From Arthrobacter russicus (lineage in GTDB: Bacteria; Actinomycetota; Actinomycetes; Actinomycetales; Micrococcaceae), in the NCBI RefSeq assembly GCF_031454135.1, contig NZ_JAVDQF010000001.1, positions 2,914,001 through 2,978,000 on the forward strand: a stretch of DNA of 64,000 bases, written 5' to 3'. The position numbers and the translations under genes are program-made. Below are positions 9,150-17,917 of the stretch, in pieces. Each line of letters starts with the position of its first letter. Position 1 is the first letter of the stretch. Under the pieces are notes generated by a model. That model was not told the origin of the DNA. It did no database searches and worked only from the letters and a program-made list of their open reading frames with translations.

Positions 9150-9219
9150 CCGTGCCGCCAGGTGCCGGCACCTGACGGGCGTGAGAAACTTCTGCAGTAC
9201 CACAGACAGGAAAACCCAG

Positions 9220-10605
9220 ATGACTGCTGAAAACCCCGGCTCCGCGGCTGGTGCTTCCGTGGCCGCCGCCGAGGCTCCCGCGGAAAGCTTTTCGCGGAAG
9301 ATGGTTTTCTCGTTCGCGATCAATGTGGCGGTCCCGCTGGTCTCATTGGCGACGGCGCCGATCCTGGCCCAGTCTCTGGGGGTGGAGGGGCGCGGTGTGG
9401 TGGCCGCAGCCGTGGCGCCGCTGCTGTTCGTCGTCGCGGTGGGGGCTTTGGGCATTCCCGATGCGATCATCTACTTCGTCGCGAAACACTCTCGGAATGC
9501 CCGGCAAATCGCGTCCCGGGCCGGTGTATTGCTGTTCGCCCTGGGGGTGCTCTGCGGGGTGTTGGTCTGGATCTCTGCGGTTCCCCTCGCCGCGGGCAAC
9601 GCCGAGTTATTGCGTCTGATCGGAATGACCGCGCTAGCCACACCACTGAACTTCATGGCTGCTTTGCCGCGCGGCCTGGCCTTGGGCAGCCATCGATGGA
9701 AGCTGGCCGCAAGCGTGATGCTGGTCAGTGCCGGACTGCGGTTGACTGCTTATCTGGTGCTCTGGTTGGGCGGATGGTTGACCCCGTTGATGGCGGTCTT
9801 GATCATCCTGGCAATGCCGATCCTGGAATCGTTGTGCTACCTGCCCTTCCTGATCCGTCGCCTCGGCCCAAACGAACGCCACGAAAAGAGCCCGGCCCTG
9901 GGATTTGCCGCCATCACGTCGTTCGGCGGACGGCTCTGGTTCGGTTCCTTGGCCGGCATCGTCTTGAGCCGGATGGACCAATTGCTGATGGTCCCGTTGT
10001 CGAATGCGAAGCAACTCGGGCTCTACGTCGTGGCGGTGAGTGTGGGCGAAGCTCCAGGTGTGATCGCCTCCGCGGTGCGCGGGGTCATTCTGCCCTCCGA
10101 CGCCGCGGAAGGGGAGTCGAAACAAGCCGATGAGCGTCTGCAGCGAGCGGCGCGGATCACCTCATTGCTGACCTTGTTGTCCAGTTTGGCACTCGCCGCG
10201 ACTTGTTGGTGGTGGCTGCCGATACTCTTCGGCCGGGATTTCAGCGCTGCGGTGCCAGCCACCCTGGTCCTGCTGCTGGCGAGTTCGCTCGGAGCCGGCG
10301 GTTCGGTAGCCGGGGCGGGCTTGAGTGCCCGCAATCGTCCGGGCTTGCGCAGTTTGAGCATGGGCATCGCCGCGGTGCTCAACCTCATCGTGTTCTTGCT
10401 TCTGGTCGGCCCGCTGGGTGCGGTCGGCGCCGCGATTTCGACCTTGGTCGGCAACTTTGTTGCGGGCAACCTGAACTTGGTCTGGTTGTCCCGGAAATTC
10501 GGCATGCCGATTGCCGGCTTCTACGGCGTCCGGCGAAGCGACCTGGACATTCTGTGGTTCGCCGGGAAACGAGTCCTGCGCCGACCGCGGGCGCGCCGCG
10601 GCTAG
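9220..10605 (+). CDS. polysaccharide flippase (Wzx-like, MATE/MOP superfamily)
   Basis: A membrane protein of 461 residues with about 12 to 14 hydrophobic spans, starting with MVFSFAINVAVPLVSLATAP. The phrase ILAQSLGVEGRGVVAAA is the typical N-terminal signature of lipopolysaccharide/teichoic-acid flippases. It likely moves the lipid-linked polysaccharide repeat unit across the membrane. I start at the ATG at 9220, with GACAGGAAA upstream, not the GTG at 9181. Its stop codon overlaps the stop of the convergent HprK-like gene within a shared CTAG (10602-10605). No Wzy-type polymerase is visible in the window, so part of the EPS locus must lie outside. Confidence 0.85.
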   Translation: MTAENPGSAAGASVAAAEAPAESFSRKMVFSFAINVAVPLVSLATAPILAQSLGVEGRGVVAAAVAPLLFVVAVGALGIPDAIIYFVAKHSRNARQIASRAGVLLFALGVLCGVLVWISAVPLAAGNAELLRLIGMTALATPLNFMAALPRGLALGSHRWKLAASVMLVSAGLRLTAYLVLWLGGWLTPLMAVLIILAMPILESLCYLPFLIRRLGPNERHEKSPALGFAAITSFGGRLWFGSLAGIVLSRMDQLLMVPLSNAKQLGLYVVAVSVGEAPGVIASAVRGVILPSDAAEGESKQADERLQRAARITSLLTLLSSLALAATCWWWLPILFGRDFSAAVPATLVLLLASSLGAGGSVAGAGLSARNRPGLRSLSMGIAAVLNLIVFLLLVGPLGAVGAAISTLVGNFVAGNLNLVWLSRKFGMPIAGFYGVRRSDLDILWFAGKRVLRRPRARRG

Positions 10606-11768
10606 GCCGAGCGCAATAGCAGCCCGGCTGCCTGCAACGATCCGACGGCTTCGGCGACCAAGCGTTCGCTCTCCGGATGCGCTCCGTACTCTGCCAGCAC
10701 CGCTGCGTGCAGCTGCTGCTCGGTGCGCCAGCTCCGGGCGGATGTCCAGATTGCCGCCCCGATGCCGGAAACGACATCGAATCGCTCGCCGTTGAGGACG
10801 GCCAGGGACTCGCCCAAGCGGATCGCGTCGTCAGGTACGACCCGACGCAGCAACTGGCCGCCGTGGCCGGAGCCCGGCGCCCCGGCCACGGTCAAGTCGA
10901 CCGGCGTCCAATCTCTGGCGCTGCCGGCCAGGGCGCGGTCTTGGCGCAGCAGCTCCGGGACCAAGGGCGTCAATTGGGTGTTTTCCGCGTAGGTCACCCG
11001 GATTGCGCCACCGGTCCGGGTCAGCACCTCGGCGAGTGCAACCAGGCCGCGATCGAGCCGGGACAGCGAGGAAGAATCCGGTACCAGCAAGCCCAAGGCT
11101 TCTGCAGTGCCCAGGGGCTCGACCAGCGGCTCGTCGGTACCCGGCACCCGATGGAGGAGTACGATCCGGTGCAGCACCGGGTCCGGATGAGCTTCGGACA
11201 AGGCCAGTTCCTCGGGGGAGTATTGCTGTTTGGGGCGTTTGCCGTCAGGGCCGAGCACCGAAAGCGGTTTCGGATAGGGCAGAATCTGCAGCGAAGCCGG
11301 ATCGATCGCGACGGTTTCATCGGAGAGGTAACCGAATTGCCGGGCCAGGTTCCGGATCGCCGTGGTCTTGCCGGTGCCCGATTTGGCGACCAAGGCGAGC
11401 GAGCGGCCGCTTTCCGGATCGCTGATTCCACCGGCATGGAACATCAGCCGGCGGCCGGCGACCGAATTGATGCCGGCCAGGGTCAGCAGGGAGACGATGT
11501 CTTCGTGTTGTTGCCGCCAGGAAATTCCGCTGTGCCGGACGAAGACGGCGGCGGACCGGCCTCCGCGCCGGGGATTGCAACGGTGCCAGCAGCGGTCCAG
11601 CTCGGCCATTTCCAGATCGCTGAACCCGCTGAAGCTGATCGAGGCGCCGAGCACCTCGACGGTCCAGAGATCGGCTTCCCGGTCCTGCATCGGGGCGTCC
11701 GGCACAGTCTCTGGGATTACCCAGCGGAACGCGCCGGCGACCGGTGAATCGGTCGGATTCGATGTCAT
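10602..11768 (-). CDS. HprK-like P-loop protein fused to a PqqD-like domain
   Basis: A 388-residue fusion. The N-terminal two-thirds resembles HPr-kinase-like ATP-binding proteins: FHAG at 110-113 and a Walker A AKSGTGKTT at 128-136, but no phosphorylase signature of true HprK. The last 85 residues match a PqqD-like peptide-binding domain (leading RLGESLAVLNGERFDVVSGI, then GAAIWTSA, ending LQAAGLLL). In other bacteria such pairs serve ribosomally made peptides or sugar-linked systems, often with an NTP_transf_5 protein like the one cut at 1-249. I see no radical-SAM, lasso B1/B2 or precursor gene here. The start is the ATG at 11768 with GGAGA eight bases upstream. The target is unknown. Confidence 0.7.
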   Translation of the reverse strand: MTSNPTDSPVAGAFRWVIPETVPDAPMQDREADLWTVEVLGASISFSGFSDLEMAELDRCWHRCNPRRGGRSAAVFVRHSGISWRQQHEDIVSLLTLAGINSVAGRRLMFHAGGISDPESGRSLALVAKSGTGKTTAIRNLARQFGYLSDETVAIDPASLQILPYPKPLSVLGPDGKRPKQQYSPEELALSEAHPDPVLHRIVLLHRVPGTDEPLVEPLGTAEALGLLVPDSSSLSRLDRGLVALAEVLTRTGGAIRVTYAENTQLTPLVPELLRQDRALAGSARDWTPVDLTVAGAPGSGHGGQLLRRVVPDDAIRLGESLAVLNGERFDVVSGIGAAIWTSARSWRTEQQLHAAVLAEYGAHPESERLVAEAVGSLQAAGLLLRSA

Positions 11769-12275
11769 GTGCAGTTCTCCGTTTTCGATGGTTGGCAATG
11801 CTCCGGGCCAGTCGGAGTCCGGTATCGTTCTCTCTCGGCGACGATATCCGATGATGCTTCATCCAGCCGCGGACCCGGTGCATCCAGTCGGGCCGCTCCG
11901 CCCGGACTGAGGCTTCTTCCAAGAGGTGGTTCTCGGTGCACGCGGTTTATGACGGCACCGGCCAAGATGCCGGACCGGCGGGTGGGGCGTACGGTGATTG
12001 GTGTTTTCCGCGCCGATCCGGCATACTAGATGAGTTGTTCAAGCGCTCCTTCGCGTCCCCGTCCGGATAATGCCGGATGTGAGGGTCCAAGCTGGAGCCC
12101 AAACATAACCAGCCAACCTTTTTTGTCGGCGTCGTTTGCGTGAAAATCGCGACACGCCCGACCGCGGGGGTCGGTGTCCGAGGCATTGAGGAACCCGGAA
12201 GTTTCCGGATTCAGTGTCTGCGGATTCACATTGCAGCAAGTCAACAGAGCAGCAAGCCAGGAAGAGAGCCAAGCC
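11769..12275. other. intergenic region upstream of the S10 operon
   Basis: About 500 bp between the divergent HprK-like gene and rpsJ with no convincing gene. It carries a candidate plus-strand promoter (11998-12027), a roughly 240-nt 5' leader of the S10 mRNA, and a short inverted repeat around CCGGATAATGCCGG (12062-12075). A minus-strand promoter for the HprK-like gene must also be here but I cannot place it. Confidence 0.5.
11998..12027 (+). promoter_or_regulatory. candidate S10 operon promoter
   Basis: TTGGTG (11998-12003), 18-bp spacer, CATACT (12022-12027). The -10 region lies in CCGATCCGGCATA, a 13-mer that recurs exactly at the truA promoter (46339-46351). Confidence 0.45.
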
Positions 12276-12584
12276 ATGGCGGGACAGAAAATCCGCATCC
12301 GGCTGAAGTCGTATGACCACGAGGTCATTGACGTTTCAGCCCGGAAGATCGTTGAGACGGTCACCCGTGCAGGCGCAACGGTAGTCGGCCCCGTGCCGTT
12401 GCCGACGGAGAAGAACGTGTACTGCGTCATCCGTTCGCCGCACAAGTACAAAGACAGCCGCGAGCACTTCGAAATGCGCACGCACAAGCGTCTTATCGAC
12501 ATCATTGACCCCACGCCGAAGGCCGTCGACTCGCTCATGCGCCTCGACCTGCCGGCTGACGTGAACATCGAAATCAAGCTCTGA
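12276..12584 (+). CDS. rpsJ: 30S ribosomal protein S10
   Basis: First gene of the S10 operon; S10 sits in the 30S head and, in NusE form, joins transcription antitermination complexes. The 102-residue product begins [17 protein letters not shown] and contains [12 protein letters not shown] and [14 protein letters not shown], all family hallmarks. An upstream in-frame ATG at 12174 is rejected because the extra 34 residues have no counterpart in S10 and GGAAGAGAG lies just before 12276. Preceded by a long leader that could host autoregulation by L4, though I see no proven structure. Confidence 0.97.
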
Positions 12585-12603
12585 GGGAGGTGCTGAGAAA
12601 ACT

Positions 12604-13254
12604 ATGACCGCGATCCGTACTGTAAAGGGAATCCTGGGCACGAAGCTCGGCATGACCCAGGTCTGGGACGAGAACAACAAGCTTGTTCCGGTTACCGTCG
12701 TCCAGGCTGACTCCAACGTCGTCACCCAGCTGCGTGACGCCGCCAAAGATGGCTACACCGCCGTTCAGATCGGCTACGGCCAGATCGATCCGCGCAAGGT
12801 CACCAAGCCGCTTGCCGGCCACTTCGAGAAGGCCGGGGTCACCCCGCGTCGTCACGTCGTCGAGCTGCGCACCAATGACTCCGAGTCCTACTCGCTGGGC
12901 CAGGAGCTCTCCGTGGAGATCTTCGAAGCCGGCCAGAAGGTCGACGTCGTCGGCACCTCCAAGGGCAAGGGCTTCGCCGGTGTCATGAAGCGTCACGGCT
13001 TCCACGGCGTCGGTGCCTCGCACGGCGCCCACAAGAACCACCGCAAGCCCGGTTCAATCGGTGGCGCTTCTACCCCCAGCCGTGTTTTCAAAGGCCTCCG
13101 GATGGCTGGCCGCATGGGTGGAGAACGCCACACCACGTTGAACCTGACAGTTCACGCCGTTGACGCCGAGAAGTCCCTGCTGCTCATCAAGGGTGCCATC
13201 CCCGGCGCCCGTGGCCGGGTCGTCCTCGTGCGTACCGCCGTGAAGGGAGCATAA
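12604..13254 (+). CDS. rplC: 50S ribosomal protein L3
   Basis: 216 residues of a normal bacterial L3, which helps initiate 50S assembly and reaches toward the peptidyl-transferase centre. Family hallmarks are [13 protein letters not shown] at the N-terminus, [14 protein letters not shown] in the central loop, and [23 protein letters not shown] lies a few bases ahead of the ATG. Located 19 bp after rpsJ and 4 bp before rplD in the same transcript. Confidence 0.97.
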   Translation: MTAIRTVKGILGTKLGMTQVWDENNKLVPVTVVQADSNVVTQLRDAAKDGYTAVQIGYGQIDPRKVTKPLAGHFEKAGVTPRRHVVELRTNDSESYSLGQELSVEIFEAGQKVDVVGTSKGKGFAGVMKRHGFHGVGASHGAHKNHRKPGSIGGASTPSRVFKGLRMAGRMGGERHTTLNLTVHAVDAEKSLLLIKGAIPGARGRVVLVRTAVKGA

Positions 13255-13258
13255 GACC

Positions 13259-13939
13259 ATGGCTACTAAGACTGTAAAAGTTGATCTGCCCGCAGAGATC
13301 TTCGACGTCCAGACCAACGTGCCGCTGCTGCACCAGGTCGTCGTCGCACAGCTCGCGGCTGCCCGCCAGGGCACGCACAAGACCAAGACCCGCGCCGAAG
13401 TTTCCGGTGCCGGTCGCAAGCCGTTCAAGCAGAAGGGCACCGGCCGGGCTCGTCAGGGCTCGATCCGCGCCCCGCACATGACCGGCGGCGGCATCGTGCA
13501 CGGCCCGACCCCGCGTGACTACGCGCAGCGGACCCCCAAGAAGATGAAGGCTGCTGCATTGCGCGGCGCCTTGTCCGATCGGGCCCGCAACGAGCGGATC
13601 CACGTGGTCGCCGAGCTGGTTGCCGGCACCAAGCCTTCGGCCAAGGAAGCTCTCGCGACTCTGCGCGGCGTTTCCGAGCGGAAGAACCTGCTGGTCGTCA
13701 TCGAGCGTGCCAATGACGTTGCCGCACTGTCCGTGCGCAACCTGGCCGAGGTCCACGTGCTGTACGTGGATCAGTTGAACACCTATGACGTGCTGATCTC
13801 CGACGACGTCGTCTTCACCAAAGCTGCTTACGAAGCTTTCGTCTCCGGCAAAGCCGCGGATGACGCCTTCGGTGCCGGCGCCCCGGTCGAAGAGGTCGTC
13901 GAAGCTGACGCAGTTGAGACTGAGGAGGCCGGCAAGTGA
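13259..13939 (+). CDS. rplD: 50S ribosomal protein L4
   Basis: 226 residues. The internal loop [17 protein letters not shown] is the extended arm that lines the exit tunnel, and [14 protein letters not shown] is the conserved C-terminal part. The last 25 residues are an acidic extension ([16 protein letters not shown]) beyond the usual L4 end. In some bacteria L4 represses its own operon; the leader before rpsJ would be the place to look. The stop overlaps the GTG start of rplW by four bases. Confidence 0.97.
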   Translation: MATKTVKVDLPAEIFDVQTNVPLLHQVVVAQLAAARQGTHKTKTRAEVSGAGRKPFKQKGTGRARQGSIRAPHMTGGGIVHGPTPRDYAQRTPKKMKAAALRGALSDRARNERIHVVAELVAGTKPSAKEALATLRGVSERKNLLVVIERANDVAALSVRNLAEVHVLYVDQLNTYDVLISDDVVFTKAAYEAFVSGKAADDAFGAGAPVEEVVEADAVETEEAGK

Positions 13940-14259
13940 CCAACGCAGTTGCTAACTCGGCGATTTACAACAAAGACCCTCGCGACGTGGTGCTGGCACC
14001 CGTCGTTTCGGAAAAGAGCTACGGCCTGATCGACGAAGGCAAATACACCTTCCTGGTCGACCCGCGCTCGAACAAGACCGAGATCAAGTTCGCCGTGGAG
14101 AAGATTTTCTCCGTCAAAGTGGACTCGATCAACACCATCAACCGTGCCGGTAAGCGCAAGCGGACCAAATTCGGATGGGGACAGCGCAAGAACACCAAGC
14201 GTGCAATTGTCACCCTCAAAGAAGGCACGATCGACATCTTCGGCGGTCCGCTTTCATAA
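13936..14259 (+). CDS. rplW: 50S ribosomal protein L23
   Basis: 107 residues. L23 sits at the tunnel exit and docks trigger factor and SRP. Seen here: [18 protein letters not shown] near the start, [21 protein letters not shown] in the core and [19 protein letters not shown] in the RNA-binding loop. A GTG start within GTGA overlaps the rplD stop, indicating translational coupling. Confidence 0.97.
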   Translation: MTNAVANSAIYNKDPRDVVLAPVVSEKSYGLIDEGKYTFLVDPRSNKTEIKFAVEKIFSVKVDSINTINRAGKRKRTKFGWGQRKNTKRAIVTLKEGTIDIFGGPLS

Positions 14260-14287
14260 GCGGAGACCACTTTAACGAGGAAATATC

Positions 14288-15127
<840 letters not shown>

Positions 15128-15139
15128 GAGCCTGGACAG

Positions 15140-15421
15140 ATGCCACGCAGCCTGAAAAAAGGTCCTTTCGTTGACCAGCACCTCTTTGTGAAGGTAGCAA
15201 ACGAAAACGAAAAGGGCACCAAGAACGTCATCAAGACGTGGTCCCGCCGGTCCATGATCATCCCCGACATGCTCGGGCACACGATCGCCGTGCACGACGG
15301 CCGCAAGCACATCCCGGTGTTCGTCACCGAGTCGATGGTCGGGCACAAATTGGGCGAATTCGCTCCGACGCGGACTTTCCGCGGCCATGTGAAGGACGAC
15401 CGTAAGGGCAAGCGCCGCTAG
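15140..15421 (+). CDS. rpsS: 30S ribosomal protein S19
   Basis: 93 residues, complete. [15 protein letters not shown] at the start, [20 protein letters not shown] in the centre and [17 protein letters not shown] near the end are the S19 hallmarks. It binds 16S rRNA in the head next to S13. GATAGGAGCC lies upstream. Confidence 0.97.
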   Translation: MPRSLKKGPFVDQHLFVKVANENEKGTKNVIKTWSRRSMIIPDMLGHTIAVHDGRKHIPVFVTESMVGHKLGEFAPTRTFRGHVKDDRKGKRR

Positions 15422-15459
15422 GCGCCTGCAATTACGGCTAAGACGAGAGAAGGAAAGCA

Positions 15460-15825
15460 ATGGAAGCCAAGGCCATTGCGCGGCACATCCGCGTAACGCC
15501 TATGAAGGCCCGGCGCGTCGTCAACCTGATTCGTGGCAAGCAAGCGAATGAGGCCCTGGCGATTCTGAAGTTTGCCCCGCAGGCAGCTTCGGAGCCGGTA
15601 TTCAAAGTACTCCAGTCCGCAGTGGCTAACGCCCGCGTGCTGGCCGATCGGGACAGCGTTGCCTTCGACGAAGGCGATCTCTTCATCAGCGAAGTCTTCG
15701 TTGACGAAGGTCCCACCATGAAGCGGTTTCAGCCGCGTGCCCAGGGCCGCGCCTACCGCATCAAAAAGCGCACCAGCCACATCACCGTGGTTGTCGCTAC
15801 CCCTACGAGCGAGGAGGACCGCTAA
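15460..15825 (+). CDS. rplV: 50S ribosomal protein L22
   Basis: 121 residues. [17 protein letters not shown] and the beta-hairpin sequence [19 protein letters not shown], which reaches the tunnel constriction, identify L22. Mutations in this hairpin give macrolide resistance in other bacteria; the loop here looks wild-type. GAGAAGGAAAGC precedes the ATG, and the next gene starts directly after the stop codon. Confidence 0.97.
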   Translation: MEAKAIARHIRVTPMKARRVVNLIRGKQANEALAILKFAPQAASEPVFKVLQSAVANARVLADRDSVAFDEGDLFISEVFVDEGPTMKRFQPRAQGRAYRIKKRTSHITVVVATPTSEEDR

Positions 15826-16665
15826 GTGGGACAGAAAGTAAACCCGCACGGGTTCCGACTCGGCATCACCACCAACCACGTTTCGCACTGGTTCGCGGAT
15901 AGCAACAAGGCCGGCCAGCGTTACAAGGACTTCGTCCGCGAAGACGTCAAGATCCGCCAGCTCATGTCCACCGGCATGGAGCGCGCAGGCATCGCCAAGG
16001 TTGAAATCGAGCGCACCCGTGACCGCGTCCGCGTCGACATCCACACTGCCCGTCCGGGCATTGTGATCGGTCGTCGTGGTGCCGAAGCAGACCGCATCCG
16101 CGGCGAGCTGGAGAAACTCACTGGCAAGCAGGTTCAGCTGAACATCCTCGAGGTCAAGAACCCGGAGATCGAAGCCCAGCTGGTTGCCCAGGGCATCGCC
16201 GAACAGCTCTCTTCCCGCGTGGCTTTCCGCCGTGCGATGAAGAAGGCCATGCAGTCCGCGCAGCGTGCCGGTGCCAAGGGCATCCGGGTGCAGTGCTCCG
16301 GCCGCCTCGGTGGCGCTGAAATGAGCCGTTCCGAGTTCTACCGTGAAGGTCGTGTGCCGCTGCACACCCTGCGTGCGCAGATCGACTACGGCTTCTTCGA
16401 AGCGAAGACCACGTTCGGCCGCATCGGCGTCAAGGTCTGGATCTACAAGGGCGATGTCACCGCGAAGGAACTGGCGCAGCAAGCTGCCGCAGCTCCGTCG
16501 CGTGGCCGCGCTCCGCGTGGTGACGACCGTGGCCCGCGTCGGGACAATTCCGGCCCGCGCCGCGATGGCGGAAGCCGCGGCCAGCGCAATGACCGTAACG
16601 AGACCGCTGCGGTGGAAGCTGCTCCGGCCGCTGCCGCTGCAGCCACTGAGGGGAGTGACGCTTAA
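15826..16665 (+). CDS. rpsC: 30S ribosomal protein S3 with Gly/Arg-rich tail
   Basis: 279 residues against about 210 to 235 in many bacteria. The core is standard: [13 protein letters not shown], the KH domain [16 protein letters not shown] and the C-terminal domain with [13 protein letters not shown]. After about residue 222 comes a low-complexity tail rich in Arg, Gly, Asp and Ala ([15 protein letters not shown] and following), ending in a poly-Ala acidic stretch. The tail is probably disordered and solvent-exposed. GTG start directly after the rplV stop. Confidence 0.97.
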   Translation: MGQKVNPHGFRLGITTNHVSHWFADSNKAGQRYKDFVREDVKIRQLMSTGMERAGIAKVEIERTRDRVRVDIHTARPGIVIGRRGAEADRIRGELEKLTGKQVQLNILEVKNPEIEAQLVAQGIAEQLSSRVAFRRAMKKAMQSAQRAGAKGIRVQCSGRLGGAEMSRSEFYREGRVPLHTLRAQIDYGFFEAKTTFGRIGVKVWIYKGDVTAKELAQQAAAAPSRGRAPRGDDRGPRRDNSGPRRDGGSRGQRNDRNETAAVEAAPAAAAAATEGSDA

Positions 16666-17082
16666 ATGCTGATCCCACGTCGAGTGAAGCACCGTAAGCA
16701 GCACCACCCCGGCCGTTCCGGCCAGGCCACTGGTGGCACCAAGGTCAGCTTCGGCGAGTTCGGCATCCAGGCTTTGACGCCGGCTTATGTGACCAACCGT
16801 CAGATCGAGTCCGCTCGTATCGCGATGACCCGTCACATCAAGCGTGGTGGCAAGGTGTGGATCAACATCTACCCGGACCGTCCGTTGACCAAGAAGCCTG
16901 CGGAAACCCGTATGGGTTCCGGCAAGGGTTCGCCGGAATGGTGGATCGCCAACGTCAAGCCGGGCCGGGTTCTGTTCGAACTCTCCGGTGTCAATGAAGA
17001 AGTCGCTCGCGAGGCCCTGCGCCTGGCAATCCACAAGCTGCCGCTCAAGGCACGCATTGTGCGTCGTGAAGGTGGTGAATAG
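16666..17082 (+). CDS. rplP: 50S ribosomal protein L16
   Basis: 138 residues. [17 protein letters not shown] at the start, [20 protein letters not shown], and [18 protein letters not shown] near the 5S/A-site interface are L16 features. The ATG follows the rpsC stop with no gap. Confidence 0.97.
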   Translation: MLIPRRVKHRKQHHPGRSGQATGGTKVSFGEFGIQALTPAYVTNRQIESARIAMTRHIKRGGKVWINIYPDRPLTKKPAETRMGSGKGSPEWWIANVKPGRVLFELSGVNEEVAREALRLAIHKLPLKARIVRREGGE

Positions 17083-17084
17083 AA

Positions 17085-17426
17085 ATGGCAGTTGGAACCA
17101 AAGATCTGGCCACTGAGAAGCTTGACGGCTTCGACAAAGAACGTCTGACCGACGAACTGCGCAAGGCCAAGGAAGAACTGTTCAACTTGCGTTTCCAGTC
17201 AGCCACCGGCCAGCTGGAAAACCACGGCCGGTTGCGGGCAGTGAAGCGCGATATCGCGCGGATCTACACCGTGATGCGTGAGCGCGAGCTGGGCATTCGC
17301 CCGGATTTCGTCGCTGCTGTGGCGGAGGACAAGGCTGAAGCCAAGTCCAAGAAGAAGTCTTCGAAGAAGGCAGAAGAGAAGGCCGTCGAGGCCGATGCTG
17401 AAGCCACCGAGGAGACTGCCAAGTGA
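17085..17426 (+). CDS. rpmC: 50S ribosomal protein L29 with acidic/lysine-rich tail
   Basis: 113 residues, while typical L29 is 60 to 80. The L29 core is residues 1-75 ([20 protein letters not shown], then [16 protein letters not shown]). The remainder is a charged low-complexity tail ([20 protein letters not shown]). Long L29 tails are known from actinobacteria. Overlaps rpsQ by four bases (GTGA). Confidence 0.95.
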   Translation: MAVGTKDLATEKLDGFDKERLTDELRKAKEELFNLRFQSATGQLENHGRLRAVKRDIARIYTVMRERELGIRPDFVAAVAEDKAEAKSKKKSSKKAEEKAVEADAEATEETAK

Positions 17427-17740
17427 GCGAAGAGAACAAGGAAGCAACCGTGACTGCTGAAGCTGTTGAGACCGAAGGAACGACGTCGGCCCGCGGCTAC
17501 CGCAAGGTCCGTCGCGGCTATGTCGTCTCCGACAAAATGCAGAAGACCATCGTCGTCCAGGTCGAAGACCGCGTTAAGCACGCGCTCTACGGCAAGGTTC
17601 TGCGCCGTACCTCCAAGGTGAAGGCGCACGACGAAGAGAACACCGCCGGCATCGGCGACTTGGTTCTGATCAGCGAGACCCGTCCGCTGTCGGCCACCAA
17701 GCGCTGGCGCCTGGTCGAGGTCCTCGAAAAGGCCAAATAA
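17423..17740 (+). CDS. rpsQ: 30S ribosomal protein S17
   Basis: 105 residues, last gene of the S10 operon. [34 protein letters not shown] and [17 protein letters not shown] are the S17 core motifs; the first 28 residues are an acidic N-terminal extension. GTG start overlapping rpmC. A strong terminator follows 10 bp after the stop, so the S10 and spc operons are separate transcription units here. Confidence 0.96.
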   Translation: MSEENKEATVTAEAVETEGTTSARGYRKVRRGYVVSDKMQKTIVVQVEDRVKHALYGKVLRRTSKVKAHDEENTAGIGDLVLISETRPLSATKRWRLVEVLEKAK

Positions 17741-17750
17741 GCACTGCACT

Positions 17751-17788
17751 GAAGCCCCGGGTCGTCCAGCGACCCGGGGCTTCTTTTT
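17751..17788 (+). terminator. terminator of the S10 operon
   Basis: A perfect 13-bp stem GAAGCCCCGGGTC (17751-17763) with GACCCGGGGCTTC (17771-17783), a 7-nt loop and a five-base T run. Confidence 0.93.
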
Positions 17789-17797
17789 GTGCGCCGA

Positions 17798-17890
17798 ACA
17801 CGTCTGCACAGATGCTGGGGCCATTGATGCAGTCGAGGCTGTTGTGGCCCTAGCCGTTACGCCCTCCAGCGCTATCTGTGCAGACGTGTT
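17798..17890. repeat. long inverted repeat between convergent rpsQ and fucosidase genes
   Basis: A perfect 17-bp repeat AACACGTCTGCACAGAT (17798-17814) with its complement at 17874-17890. The 59-bp centre contains a second pair GGGCCA/TGGCCC, so the whole can fold as a two-step hairpin. No U-tract. Its position past the S10 terminator suggests an insulator or a minus-strand terminator, but the role is unknown. Confidence 0.75.
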
Positions 17891-17917
17891 TCTGCGTCAT
17901 GGTTCATCTGATGTTGA

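Noticed and set aside
7599-9470. Minus-strand 623-codon open frame over the secreted protein and flippase start
   Set aside because: It is antisense to two real genes and typical of shadow frames in high-GC DNA.
15418-17034. Minus-strand 538-codon open frame across rplV, rpsC and rplP
   Set aside because: The plus strand encodes three unmistakable ribosomal proteins.
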